Shown here: one piece after another, positions 39,071 through 47,295 of the stretch
How the letters are laid out: each line of letters begins with the position of its first letter
How positions within the stretch are numbered: the first letter of the stretch is position 1
Origin: Auritidibacter ignavus
GTDB lineage: Bacteria > Actinomycetota > Actinomycetes > Actinomycetales > Micrococcaceae
Assembly: GCF_003703835.1 (NCBI RefSeq)
Contig: NZ_RDQR01000021.1
Coordinates: 1-48,845, forward strand
Direction: 5' to 3'
DNA: 48,845 bases
Translations under genes and position numbers: made by a program
Notes under the pieces: model-generated
Told to the model about the DNA's origin: nothing
The model's database searches: none
Seen by the model: the letters and a program-made list of their open reading frames with translations, nothing else

Positions 39071-39979
39071 ATGATGACTGTGACTGCTGAAGCCCAACGT
39101 CTGCTGTCGGCCGCAGATATTCGTCGTCTTGCCGAGCATTTGCAGCTACGCCCGACGAAATCCTGGGGTCAGAACTACGTCATCGATCCGAACACCATTC
39201 GTCGAATTGTTGATCAGGCACAGCTTGACCCCACAGAGCACGTTTTAGAGATTGGTCCCGGGCTGGGCTCGTTGACTCTGGGCCTGCTTGACCAAGCCAC
39301 CGCGGTGACCGCGGTCGAAATTGATCCGGTTCCCGCCGCAGCGTTGCTTGAAACCCTAGAACACTTCCGTCCTGGCGCGTCGCGTTGTGCCAGTGTGCTG
39401 CAAGCAAACGCTCTGCAGATTGATGCTGACCAGCTCCATGACGTACGCCCGGCTGCGACCAACTCAGCACCGACCGCGCTCGTGGCAAACCTGCCGTATA
39501 ACGTGGCGGTCCCTGTCCTCCTGCACATTCTGGCGTCAGTGCCCAGCATCCGACACGGGTTGGTGATGGTGCAACAAGAAGTCGCCGATCGGCTCTGTGC
39601 GGCACCGGGCACCAAGATTTATGGAGTTCCCTCTGCCAAACTGGCCTGGTACGCTACCGCACGCTCCGCTGGAACTGTGGGAACCCACGTTTTTTGGCCC
39701 GCACCGCGTATTAAATCCGGGCTTGTGCATTTTCACCAACGCGAACCAATCCAGACCACAGCATCTCGGAACGAGGTCTTCACCGTTATCGACGAGGCGT
39801 TCGCACAGCGACGCAAGACCCTGCGGGCAGCACTATCGAACTGGGCCGGCTCTGGTGCCTCAGCAGAACGGATTCTGCGGGCAGCAGGCCTCAACCCCCA
39901 GGCCCGTGGGGAAGTGCTCAGCATTGAAGATTTTGCCGCCATCGCTGAGCAGTCCAAGACCCTCGGAGTCGGCGGATGA
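39071..39979 (+). CDS. ksgA: 16S rRNA m6,2A1518/A1519 dimethyltransferase
   Basis: 302 residues from the ATG at 39071 (a second ATG follows at once). A SAM-dependent methyltransferase of the RsmA/KsgA family that dimethylates two adenines in the 16S rRNA 3' hairpin. KSWGQNYVID, VLEIGPGLGSLTLGL and LVANLPYNVAVPVL (the NLPY motif) are seen. ispE starts four bases before its end (ATGA overlap). Confidence 0.94.
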   Translation: MMTVTAEAQRLLSAADIRRLAEHLQLRPTKSWGQNYVIDPNTIRRIVDQAQLDPTEHVLEIGPGLGSLTLGLLDQATAVTAVEIDPVPAAALLETLEHFRPGASRCASVLQANALQIDADQLHDVRPAATNSAPTALVANLPYNVAVPVLLHILASVPSIRHGLVMVQQEVADRLCAAPGTKIYGVPSAKLAWYATARSAGTVGTHVFWPAPRIKSGLVHFHQREPIQTTASRNEVFTVIDEAFAQRRKTLRAALSNWAGSGASAERILRAAGLNPQARGEVLSIEDFAAIAEQSKTLGVGG

Positions 39980-40932
39980 GTCTACGTCCCGGAGAGTTCT
40001 ACGGACACGTCACGGTTACCGCGCCGGGCAGGATTAACCTCACCACCGAGGTCGGGCAACAGCTCAGCCCGTTCTACCACCAGCTAGCCACCATCTCACT
40101 GGCGATCTCCCTCAGTGACGAGGTCGTCGCCGTCGCCCGTGACGATGAACATATCACCGTCTCCATCTCCGACTCCTCCCGCGGAATCCTCGATCCCGCT
40201 GATATCCCCGATGACCATTCCAATGTGGTTTTTCAAGCAGCTGACCTGTTGCGACGCCGGTTGCAGCTTGAGCCGGAAACTCACGGGGTTGACCTGTATT
40301 TGACCAAAGACTTGCCGTTGGCAGGCGGAGTGGGTGGTCGCGCCGCCGACGCTGCGGCAGCACTGATGGCCTGCGCTGCCCTGTGGGACCTGCACCTGTC
40401 ACGGCGTGACCTGGCCCAGCTGGGAACCGAAATCTCCACGCAGGTCCCGTTTGCCATCCTGGGCGGTGCAGCGGTGGGGATGGAACGCGGTGATGTATTG
40501 TCGCCGATCCTGACCCGGGCAAGCCTCAACCTGGTGATCGTTCCAGCCTTTTCGGTCTACGCGCCGCGCGAGGTCTATGCCAACCTCGCCTCCCTGCGTG
40601 ATGAAGGTATCCAACCACAGCGGGAGTGTGCAGCAATTGATCCCGAACTACTGGACGCTCTGACTCGTGGGGACGTGGAAACGATCGCGTTGCTCATGCA
40701 CAATGATCTGCAAGCCGCTGCCGTCTCACTGTTGCCGGAGCTCTCCGACGTGCTGGATATAGGCATGCAAGAAGGTGCTCTGGCTGCCATGATCTGTGGG
40801 GCCGGACCGACCGTGATGTTCTTGGCCCGTAACGCTGACGACGCAACGCAGTTGGCCTCACGGGTAGAAGAACGTTGCGGGATCGCCTCCATCCCGATTA
40901 GCGCACCGAGGTCAGGCGCTCGCATTCTGTAG
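39976..40932 (+). CDS. ispE: 4-diphosphocytidyl-2-C-methyl-D-erythritol kinase
   Basis: 318 residues of the GHMP kinase family in the MEP isoprenoid route. APGRINLTTEV is the N-terminal substrate motif and LPLAGGVGGRAADAAAAL the glycine-rich ATP loop, where the usual LGGGS-type text is GVGGR: the family Ser is replaced by Arg. Asn residues of the family NLxL motif are replaced by INLT. The C-terminal MICGAGPTVM loop is intact. It overlaps ksgA, and its operon position is the normal one, so despite those changes it is probably the functional IspE. Confidence 0.88.
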   Translation: MSLRPGEFYGHVTVTAPGRINLTTEVGQQLSPFYHQLATISLAISLSDEVVAVARDDEHITVSISDSSRGILDPADIPDDHSNVVFQAADLLRRRLQLEPETHGVDLYLTKDLPLAGGVGGRAADAAAALMACAALWDLHLSRRDLAQLGTEISTQVPFAILGGAAVGMERGDVLSPILTRASLNLVIVPAFSVYAPREVYANLASLRDEGIQPQRECAAIDPELLDALTRGDVETIALLMHNDLQAAAVSLLPELSDVLDIGMQEGALAAMICGAGPTVMFLARNADDATQLASRVEERCGIASIPISAPRSGARIL

Positions 40933-41004
40933 AGTGTTTTACCGGTATCAACCTGACCGATTCGTCATGTTGACGTAGTTCAGGACAGAGGAGGGACGCT
41001 GTCG

Positions 41005-42834
41005 ATGGCTCACTTGCTTGGTGCTGAAAATATCTCGATGACTTTTGGAACCCGTACCGTGTTGGACGGGGTGACGCTGGGTATCTCGGAAGGCCAACGA
41101 ATCGGTATCGTGGGTCGAAACGGCGACGGTAAATCAACGTTATTGTCGATTCTTACCTCACAACAGAGTCCCGATACCGGCCGGGTCACCACCCGCAATG
41201 GGCTCCGAATCGGTGTGCTGACCCAGTCCGATGCGTTGCGTGGCGCGGACACGGTGGGCTACAGCATTGTGGGAGGCCGGGCAGAGTACGAATGGGCCTC
41301 ACACCCACGCATCCGCTCGATCATTTCCGGGCTGGTGGCCGATCTGAATTGGAACGCCGCGATCTCAACGCTCTCGGGTGGACAACGCCGTCGCGTGGCT
41401 CTGGCCCAGTTGTTGGTCGAAGACTGGGACGTGATTGGCCTGGACGAGCCTACCAACCACCTGGACTTGGAAGGGATTCGGTGGTTGGCCGATCACCTCA
41501 ATCAGCGTTGGACAGCTCATGAAGGCGGGCTGTTGGTCATCACCCACGACCGGTGGTTTCTGGATGCGGTGTGTACGGATACGTGGGAGGTTCATGACGG
41601 CATGGTGGAGCCTTTTGAAGGCGGCTACGCCGCCTACGTATTGCAGAAAGTCGAACGGCAACGCATTGCTGCCGCCGCCGAGGCGAAACGTCAGAATTTG
41701 ATGCGCAAGGAGTTGGCTTGGCTGCGTCGAGGGGCACCGGCCCGGACCTCGAAACCCAAATTCCGGCTCGACGCTGCCGCTGAGCTGATTTCTCAAGAGC
41801 CCCCAGTTCGTGACTCGATTCAGCTTCAAGCGCTGGCCGTCTCCCGGTTGGGCAAAGATGTGGTGGATCTGGAGAATGTTTCGGTTGACTATGACGGGAT
41901 CCACGTGCTGAACAATGTCACCTGGCGCATTGCACCGGGGGAGCGCACCGGAATTCTCGGCGCCAACGGCGCCGGCAAGTCTACGTTGCTGGGGCTGATC
42001 GCCGGAACCGTCGAACCGGACTCCGGACGTGTTAAACGTGGGAAAACCGTGAAATTGGGAGTCCTCGACCAGAAGTTCTCGCAACTCGAAACGATTCGCA
42101 ACGACCGGGTCCGAGACGTCCTGGCACGTACCAAAACCTCATTCACCATCGACGGAAAAGACTTCACCCCGGCCCAATTATTGGAACGGCTCGGGTTCAG
42201 TCGTGACCATCTGTCCACCCCGGTCAGAGACCTGTCCGGAGGACAGAAACGACGGTTGCAGCTTTTGTTGGTGCTGTTATCGGAACCGAACGTGTTGATC
42301 CTGGACGAACCCACCAACGACGTGGACCACGAAATGCTGACGGCTATGGAAGATGTGCTGGACTCCTGGCCTGGCACTTTGTTGGTCGTCTCCCACGACC
42401 GATACCTGCTGGAGCGCGTCACCGATCAGCAATATGCCATCATCAACGGGACCTTTCGGCATTTGCCCGGTGGCGTCGACCAGTATCTCCAGCTCGCCGA
42501 ACAGGCTGAGAGTCAAGCCAAGACGACACCGTCGACGAACCAGAAACAGCAACAACACCATTCCTCCGGCGCTGACAACGTCGCCGGTAACGAACAGTCA
42601 CGTGGCTTGTCTGGGGCTGAGAAACACGCTGCGCGGAAAGAAGCGTCCTCGATTGAGCGCAAACTGGAGAAACTCAACACCGAACTCACTGAGCTAGAAG
42701 AAAAAATGGCCACTCACGACCAGACAGATTTCGAAGGGCTTGCGGACCTGACAGCCCAAGCCTCCGAGCTCCGCAAAGAGATTGATACCAAGGAATCCCG
42801 TTGGCTGGAGTTGCTCGAAGCGGTAGAGAGCTAA
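41005..42834 (+). CDS. ABC-F family ATPase
   Basis: 609 residues with two ABC domains and no membrane segment. Walker A: GRNGDGKST near residue 39 and GANGAGKST near residue 321. Signatures: LSGGQRRRVALAQ and LSGGQKRRLQLL. A C-terminal coiled coil spans about 545-605. These proteins act on ribosomes (EttA/Uup-like). The start has GAGGAGGGA upstream. The stop codon is directly followed by an IS481-type element, which marks the right edge of conserved gene order. Confidence 0.88.
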   Translation: MAHLLGAENISMTFGTRTVLDGVTLGISEGQRIGIVGRNGDGKSTLLSILTSQQSPDTGRVTTRNGLRIGVLTQSDALRGADTVGYSIVGGRAEYEWASHPRIRSIISGLVADLNWNAAISTLSGGQRRRVALAQLLVEDWDVIGLDEPTNHLDLEGIRWLADHLNQRWTAHEGGLLVITHDRWFLDAVCTDTWEVHDGMVEPFEGGYAAYVLQKVERQRIAAAAEAKRQNLMRKELAWLRRGAPARTSKPKFRLDAAAELISQEPPVRDSIQLQALAVSRLGKDVVDLENVSVDYDGIHVLNNVTWRIAPGERTGILGANGAGKSTLLGLIAGTVEPDSGRVKRGKTVKLGVLDQKFSQLETIRNDRVRDVLARTKTSFTIDGKDFTPAQLLERLGFSRDHLSTPVRDLSGGQKRRLQLLLVLLSEPNVLILDEPTNDVDHEMLTAMEDVLDSWPGTLLVVSHDRYLLERVTDQQYAIINGTFRHLPGGVDQYLQLAEQAESQAKTTPSTNQKQQQHHSSGADNVAGNEQSRGLSGAEKHAARKEASSIERKLEKLNTELTELEEKMATHDQTDFEGLADLTAQASELRKEIDTKESRWLELLEAVES

Positions 42835-42835
42835 C

Positions 42836-43895
42836 TGTACTTCCCCGGGAGGTTGTGAACACTCGCGGTAGGAAGAAGACCTCCGGTACAGATGGGGTTA
42901 GCACAACCTGCATCTGAAAACCGGAGGTCTTCATGTTCCACTCTAATGCACCGTTGACTCCTGAAGGCCGTCGTCGCCTTGCTGTGTTGATTGTTGAGGA
43001 CGGCTGGACGATTCGTCGAGCGGCCGAACGCTTGCAAGTCTCACCGGCCACGGCCTCGAAGTGGGCCGCTCGCTATCGGGCCGGGGAGCCGCTGACGGAT
43101 CGATCGTCGCGGCCGCATCGGTCACCCCATCGGTTGTCTGTTCGCAAGGAGCGGCGCATCATTGCGTTGCGGTTCACCCGCCGGGGGGCCCGCATCGGAT
43201 CAGTTATCACCTGGGTATCGCCCGCTCCACGGTGGGTCGGGTGCTGGCCCGATACCGGATGCCCCGGTTAGCGCACGTGGATCAGACCACCGGGCTGCCG
43301 GTGCGCACACCAGCCCCCATCCGTTATGAAAAATCGGCTCCCGGGCAGCTCGTGCACGTGGATATCAAGAAACTGGGCCGAATCCCCGACGGCGGTGGCC
43401 ATCGGAAACTCGGGGTCGCAGGCCGCAAAAACAACGGGTACGGCAACACGGGCCGCGGCTATGCGTTCTTACACCACGCCGTGGATGATCACCCGCGGCT
43501 GGCCTATTCTGAGATCCTGTCCGATGAGCGCAAAGAGACCGCCGCAGGGTTCTGGCAACGCGCCCAAGCATTCTTCGCCGATGCTGGGATCACCGTGCAG
43601 GCCGTGATGACTGATCATGGCGCCTGTTACCGCTCACGCCTGTTCAAGGCCAACCTTGGGGACACCGTCAAGCATCGCTTCACCAAACCCTACCGACCCC
43701 AAACCAATGGCAAAGTCGAACGCTTCAACCGCACCCTGGCCCAGGAATGGGCCTATGCCCAAACCTATTACAGTGACCAAGCCCACGCCGCAACCTACCC
43801 CGACTGGTTGCACTACTACAATCATCACCGACCCCACACCGGCATCGGCGGTCTCACCCCAGCTGAACGCGTTCACAACCTCGCGGGGAATTACA
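42836..43895 (+). mobile_element. IS481-family insertion sequence
   Basis: The terminal inverted repeats are TGTACTTCCCCGGGAGG... at 42836 and, in reverse complement from 43895, TGTAATTCCCCGCGAGG..., matching at 24 of the first 27 bases. The element is 1060 bases and contains one transposase gene. No clear target duplication is visible: the left flank ends CTAAC and the right flank starts TCAGTC. It lies between the ABC-F gene and the MFS gene with no spare sequence. Confidence 0.85.
42875..42932 (+). promoter_or_regulatory. Hairpin that masks the transposase ribosome binding site
   Basis: GAAGACCTCCGGT (42875-42887) pairs with ACCGGAGGTCTTC (42920-42932), a perfect 13-bp stem, with inner pairing CAGATG/CATCTG and GGTT/AACC. 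The 3' arm holds the GGAGG ribosome binding site and ends directly before the transposase ATG at 42933. Transcripts entering from outside would form this stem and not be translated, a strategy known for IS10 and IS50. Confidence 0.65.
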
Positions 43896-43924
43896 TCAGT
43901 CGTCTGCGTCGGTGCTCGGCATAA
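42933..43924 (+). pseudogene. IS481-family transposase, frameshifted
   Basis: Helix-turn-helix part: residues from 42933 include RRLAVLIVEDGWTIRRAAER and SPATASKWAARYR. The frame shifts at GGGGGG (43183-43188); one G fewer would join TRRGPHRISYHLGIARS to the second frame. That frame has the DDE catalytic core (VHVDIKKLGRIPDG, VMTDHGACYRS, GKVERFNRTLAQEW) and continues to 43924. The last ten or so residues are read beyond the element end at 43895. As it stands the enzyme is broken. Confidence 0.85.
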
Positions 43925-45155
43925 CACTGTCGAGGTTCTTAAACGCAGGCGTTACGATGCTAACCGCAACTACGATACCAATTACAGTTGCCAGAGAAAG
44001 CCCTGCCGCCGGTAGCCCCCAGTTGCTCGCGACAGCAGCTATTGGGGCAGACGATACAGCTGGCGCCGCGAGCATAATAGTATTCTGAGCGCTTAGCACT
44101 CTACCTCGCATTTGGTCCGGCGTAGCCTCAATTGTCGCTACTCCAATCACGGCCGAAACGGGCGCGCCAGCAAGGCCTATAACCACAGCGGCGGTAATTA
44201 CGAGCCAAGGAGTTGCCATTACTCCTAGGCCGATGTATCCCACCAAAGTCCCAATCATCCCGACAACAAACCAGGTCCGTCGCGATATCTTTCCTACAGT
44301 CACAGCGTATATACCGGCCCCGACCAGGCTTCCGGCGGATAGGCATGCGACGACCAGCCCCGTGAGCCCGGGAAGATCTTCAGCCGCGAAGAATGCAGGT
44401 AGCAAGCTCGTCTGCAGCGCAGCGGAGGTGGCAACAAACAAAGCGGTAAGCGCGGTGGCGCCAAGAATAAGGCGCTGAGAGAACAAGAACCGTAGAGCCA
44501 CACCGAGTTCAGACAGAACTGCAACCATCGGAGAGCGGTACTGATGCTTGTCCGCGCATTCCAGAGCGTCAGGGTCTCCTGCTCTATGTTGGATTCCATA
44601 TGAGGCAACTGCAGCGGTTAGGGTCGTAGCCGCAGTTACAAATAAAGTCGTGGATCCAACGCCGAAAACGGCAATCAGTAACCCACCTAGACCCGGACCA
44701 GCCAACATGAGCGCACCAGAAAGAGCCTCGCGTGTTCCAACAAGACGATCAAGTGTGTCTGGGCGTTCATTATTCAACTTAGCCAATTTCGGCAAAAGTG
44801 CCTCTCTGGCAGTCATTCCAGGCGCATCCCCAAAAGCTCCTAACACTGCCAAGCCGATGAACCAAGCTAAATTTAGTCCTACGGTTGCGTCAACAATCGG
44901 AAGCGCTACAACCGCACTGGCAGAAATAACATCACTGATGATCGAGATCGTTCGACGATTGATGCGATCGATTAACACGCCGGCGAATAGTCCAATCACC
45001 GCGCTCACTGCAGATGTAACGCTCGCCACGATCCCGGCGGCGAGGATGTCACCGGTTCGCGCGAGCACCAAAAGAGGCAGGACGATTGATGCGATGCCGT
45101 TGCCCAGGAGGGACAAGCTATAGGAGCCGAAGTATGCCCATGTGCTTCTGTTCAT
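43896..45155 (-). CDS. MFS exporter
   Basis: 419 residues with about twelve membrane helices, similar to drug/macrolide-type MFS permeases. The GLFAGVLIDRINRRT loop between helices 2 and 3 is the MFS signature (G-x-x-x-D-R-x-x-R). It looks more AT-rich than the genes left of 42836. The stop codon (TGA) directly abuts the IS481 end at 43895, so the C terminus could be original or cut. Given its position, 1.8 kb from the precursor peptide, it could export the RiPP product, but a decayed IS sits between. It could instead be a free-standing resistance pump. No ribosome binding site is clear before the ATG. Confidence 0.75.
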   Translation of the reverse strand: MNRSTWAYFGSYSLSLLGNGIASIVLPLLVLARTGDILAAGIVASVTSAVSAVIGLFAGVLIDRINRRTISIISDVISASAVVALPIVDATVGLNLAWFIGLAVLGAFGDAPGMTAREALLPKLAKLNNERPDTLDRLVGTREALSGALMLAGPGLGGLLIAVFGVGSTTLFVTAATTLTAAVASYGIQHRAGDPDALECADKHQYRSPMVAVLSELGVALRFLFSQRLILGATALTALFVATSAALQTSLLPAFFAAEDLPGLTGLVVACLSAGSLVGAGIYAVTVGKISRRTWFVVGMIGTLVGYIGLGVMATPWLVITAAVVIGLAGAPVSAVIGVATIEATPDQMRGRVLSAQNTIMLAAPAVSSAPIAAVASNWGLPAAGLSLATVIGIVVAVSIVTPAFKNLDSVMPSTDADD

Positions 45156-45305
45156 GGCACTATGAAAAACTATGCCGTCGCGGCCAGGTCAACACTCGGA
45201 GCGAGAGACTGATCATGAGCTCGGCGGCAATGGAGTCTGTAGTCGGCGTCGGTCGAGGTCAAGCTACGTTTCACGCTTCGCCAGGCAGCACTGCCGAGGC
45301 CAACA

Positions 45306-45384
45306 CGCGCGATAGCGCGAGCCCCTTCTTCTCAGTGGACACGTGCATGTCACGCGGCCGACGTGCGCTTCGCGCACACGGCCG
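45306..45384. other. Two GC-rich hairpins upstream of the MFS gene
   Basis: CGCGC-GATA-GCGCG at 45306-45319, then a larger one at 45355-45384: CGGCCG, two bases, GTGCGC, TTC loop, GCGCAC, one base, CGGCCG. No T-run is nearby. The 316-base gap between the MFS start and the decayed transposase (45156-45471) has no recognisable gene; the IS end lies at about 45413-45427. Confidence 0.45.
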
Positions 45385-45412
45385 TCCGTAACTCGTGGCC
45401 TAGATGCCCCGG

Positions 45413-45460
45413 AGTGCCTCATGTCAAGATCCCCGGGAATTGCAGGCTGTGCCTGACACA
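45413..45460. repeat. Left terminal repeats of a decayed IS
   Basis: The reverse strand shows TTGACATGAGGCACT (45413-45427) and TGTGTCAGGCACA (45448-45460), units of the same kind as those at 19-126 and at 46831-46843. These mark the probable left end of the element. Confidence 0.45.
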
Positions 45461-45471
45461 TATTTTCCCCG

Positions 45472-46774
45472 CTAACCGGGGTCTGAGCCGGCCCGGGTGT
45501 GGTGGACCTTGATGCCCGCGGGGTCCGGTTGGGCCTGAGTTTTCTCGATCTCGCGCTCGAGCTTCGCGGTCTTGGTCGCGGTGAGCTTGATCAACCGTTG
45601 CTGGATTTGATCGATCTCGGCAGCCAGGTCGACCGGATCCAGACCTGCCCGGTACTTCTGAAGCTCTTGTTTCTGCTGGGCGTTGAGGATCCCGGAATCC
45701 AGCAATCGTTGATACGGTGTCTTCGCAGAGTCGTAGACGCGTTTGCGGCGGCCGGCACGATCGGTGGAATACCCGGTCGGTTTCTTCCTCGGAGTGAAGA
45801 AGTTCAGGCGGTCGTTGACCAGCGGCCACAGGCGTTGGAGAAGCTCCAGCTCGGTCGCGGTGTCGTAGCGGTAGGAGAACCCGTACCGGCGCACGAGGTG
45901 GTTGTTCTTCGATTCGATGGTGGCCTGATCGTTCTTCGTGTACGGGCGTGCCCGGGTGAAGAAGATCTTGCGGTCAGCGGCCCAGTCGTTGAGGTTGTGG
46001 TTGATGAACTCGGATCCGTTGTCGAAGTCGAGTCCGGTCACCAGGTAGGGCACAGTATTGACGAATTGTGTGCAGGCATCGACGACGTGGGTCGAGGCGT
46101 TGTTCTTCATCGGGTGGGTATAGACCCACCCGGTGTGCATGTCGGTGTCGTTCACGCAGCGGGCGAACTCGCCGTTGAGGGTCGGGCTGCAGTGGGCGAG
46201 GGTATCGATTTCGAAGAAGCCGGGTTCGTCGTCGACTTCGTCACCGGCCTTGGGCACGGTGATGGAGTTCCGCAGCAGGCTCCCGGGCTTCGTCGCTGAC
46301 TTCCCAGGCAGGGGATCCTTGTCACGGACTGGTTTGAGGTACCGGTTGATGGTCGCCGGACTCATCGCCAACAGCTCGGCACGCACGCTGTGGTTGTAGC
46401 GGCCTTTGCCCGGGATCAGGTGGGTGGGCTTCGAGGCAGTCCAGCAGGCCTTCCATGGCTGTGGCGAGGTACTGACCGCAGATGCCGCCGGCGATCGAGC
46501 ACACGTATGGCAAGATCTTGACCGCGTCGTAGGAGTATTTGCGGGCCTTCGTCTTCGGCCTGTCGATGACCGCGACTGTGGCTTTCACGCGTCCTTTGGG
46601 CTGCCGGGTACGGCGGGTGAGTTGCTGGCGGGCGTGGTCGGGGTTCTACCCGGTGAGTTCGGTGACGGTATCGAGGATCGCGGCTTTAGGTTTCTTCGGC
46701 GCTTGCGTGTAGGCGGTGGCGTAGTTCTTCGTGATCTCGATTCGGCTGCTCATAGATACGTCCTTGTCGACCAT
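45472..46774 (-). pseudogene. DDE (rve-type) transposase, decayed
   Basis: Reading from 46774: SRIEITKNYATAYTQAPKKPK, then an in-frame stop (TAG, about 46650) in the TG(W)NPDHARQQL region, where Trp is likely. The frame then continues as VKATVAVIDRPKTKARKYSYDAVK and GLLDCLEAH up to about 46400, where a frameshift leads into the long piece 45472-46386. That piece holds the catalytic D-D-E residues: FFEIDTLAH, LDFDNGSEFIN and PYTKNDQATIESKNNHLVRRY. Two lesions make it non-functional. It is an integrase-type transposase; I cannot assign the IS family name with certainty (ISNCY-like or IS481-like). Confidence 0.8.
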
Positions 46775-46830
46775 GACCCCATCGTCGTCGTGCCTGGTGG
46801 CCCGGGAGAAAGATTTCGCGTGGATTCTTC

Positions 46831-46843
46831 TGTGAGGCACGAC
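46831..46843. repeat. Right terminal repeat of decayed IS
   Basis: TGTGAGGCACGAC matches the unit at 79-91, which reads TGTGAGGCACGAC as well. It lies 57 bases upstream of the transposase start and so probably marks the right end region of the element. Confidence 0.45.
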
Positions 46844-46970
46844 CCCTTACTACGCGGGGACTTTCTATGAGTCTCGTCGCAGGCGGTCCGTCAGCTGTGG
46901 GCTCGAGCGAAGATAGTGCATGACGCGACCCCGTCGCTCAGGGCGGAGGGCACGACTCAAGGAAGAGAAC

Positions 46971-47144
46971 ATGTCCATGCAGACCGAGAACACCATGATG
47001 GCGGAAGCAGTCTTCGGCGACTTTCAGGACACCATCGACCTGATGGAGCAGGCTGAGCGCGAGGAAGCGTTCGCCACGGACCCTGAGATGGTTGCAACCA
47101 CCCCCGTCTGCGCAACGATCGGTACCGCTCTGATCATGTGCTAA
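46971..47144 (+). CDS. Putative lanthipeptide/RiPP precursor peptide
   Basis: 57 residues from the ATG at 46971, with GGAAGAG seven bases upstream; the longer frame from 46920 has no site. Residues 1-42 are an acidic leader (contains DFQDTIDLMEQAEREEAF). Residues 43-57, TTPVCATIGTALIMC, form the probable core. Thr-Thr-x-x-Cys is the Dhx-Dhx-x-x-Cys motif that starts the cytolysin and haloduracin beta peptides. TALIMC at the C terminus has Thr and a terminal Cys four residues apart, as in avionin (AviMeCys) rings of thioamitides and class V lanthipeptides. No double-Gly leader site is seen; cleavage is likely before TTPVC. A weak -10-like GATAGT lies at 46912-46917. The kinase and HopA1-like genes follow. 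Confidence 0.65.
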   Translation: MSMQTENTMMAEAVFGDFQDTIDLMEQAEREEAFATDPEMVATTPVCATIGTALIMC

Positions 47145-47159
47145 AAGGCGGGAAACCCT

Positions 47160-47210
47160 GATTGGGCCCTACCGAAGCAGTCGCCTATTGCGATCGGGTA
47201 GGGCCCAATC
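47160..47210 (+). terminator. Attenuator-like hairpin after the precursor gene
   Basis: GATTGGGCCCTACC (47160-47173) pairs perfectly with GGTAGGGCCCAATC (47197-47210), 14 bp, with a 23-base loop that can form a small inner stem (GTCGC/GCGAT). It sits between the precursor and the biosynthetic genes; partial termination here is a usual way to make more precursor than enzyme. No T-run follows. Confidence 0.7.
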
Positions 47211-47295
47211 TGTGCCCGGGGTCCTGGCCCAGCACTAGTAGTTCTGCAAGCATTATTGATCGTTGTGAAATCGATCGACGGAAAAGGTGGACGCG

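Noticed and set aside
41365-42084. 239-residue minus-strand open frame within the ABC-F gene
   Set aside because: Antisense shadow; the plus strand encodes intact Walker and signature motifs.
43150-43210. Programmed frameshift to make the IS481 transposase
   Set aside because: IS481 elements normally use one frame and the G6 run lies within the conserved coding part; a simple extra base explains it.
45499-46299. 266-residue plus-strand open frame
   Set aside because: It is the antisense shadow of the transposase catalytic domain, has no ribosome binding site or recognisable domain.
46920-46970. Longer N terminus for the RiPP precursor
   Set aside because: The extension is Arg-rich with no ribosome binding site before 46920, while the ATG at 46971 has a good one.
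46971-47144. Class II (LanM) lanthipeptide despite the TTPVC core
   Set aside because: No LanM gene and no double-glycine leader cleavage site is present; the adjacent genes are kinase and HopA1-like.
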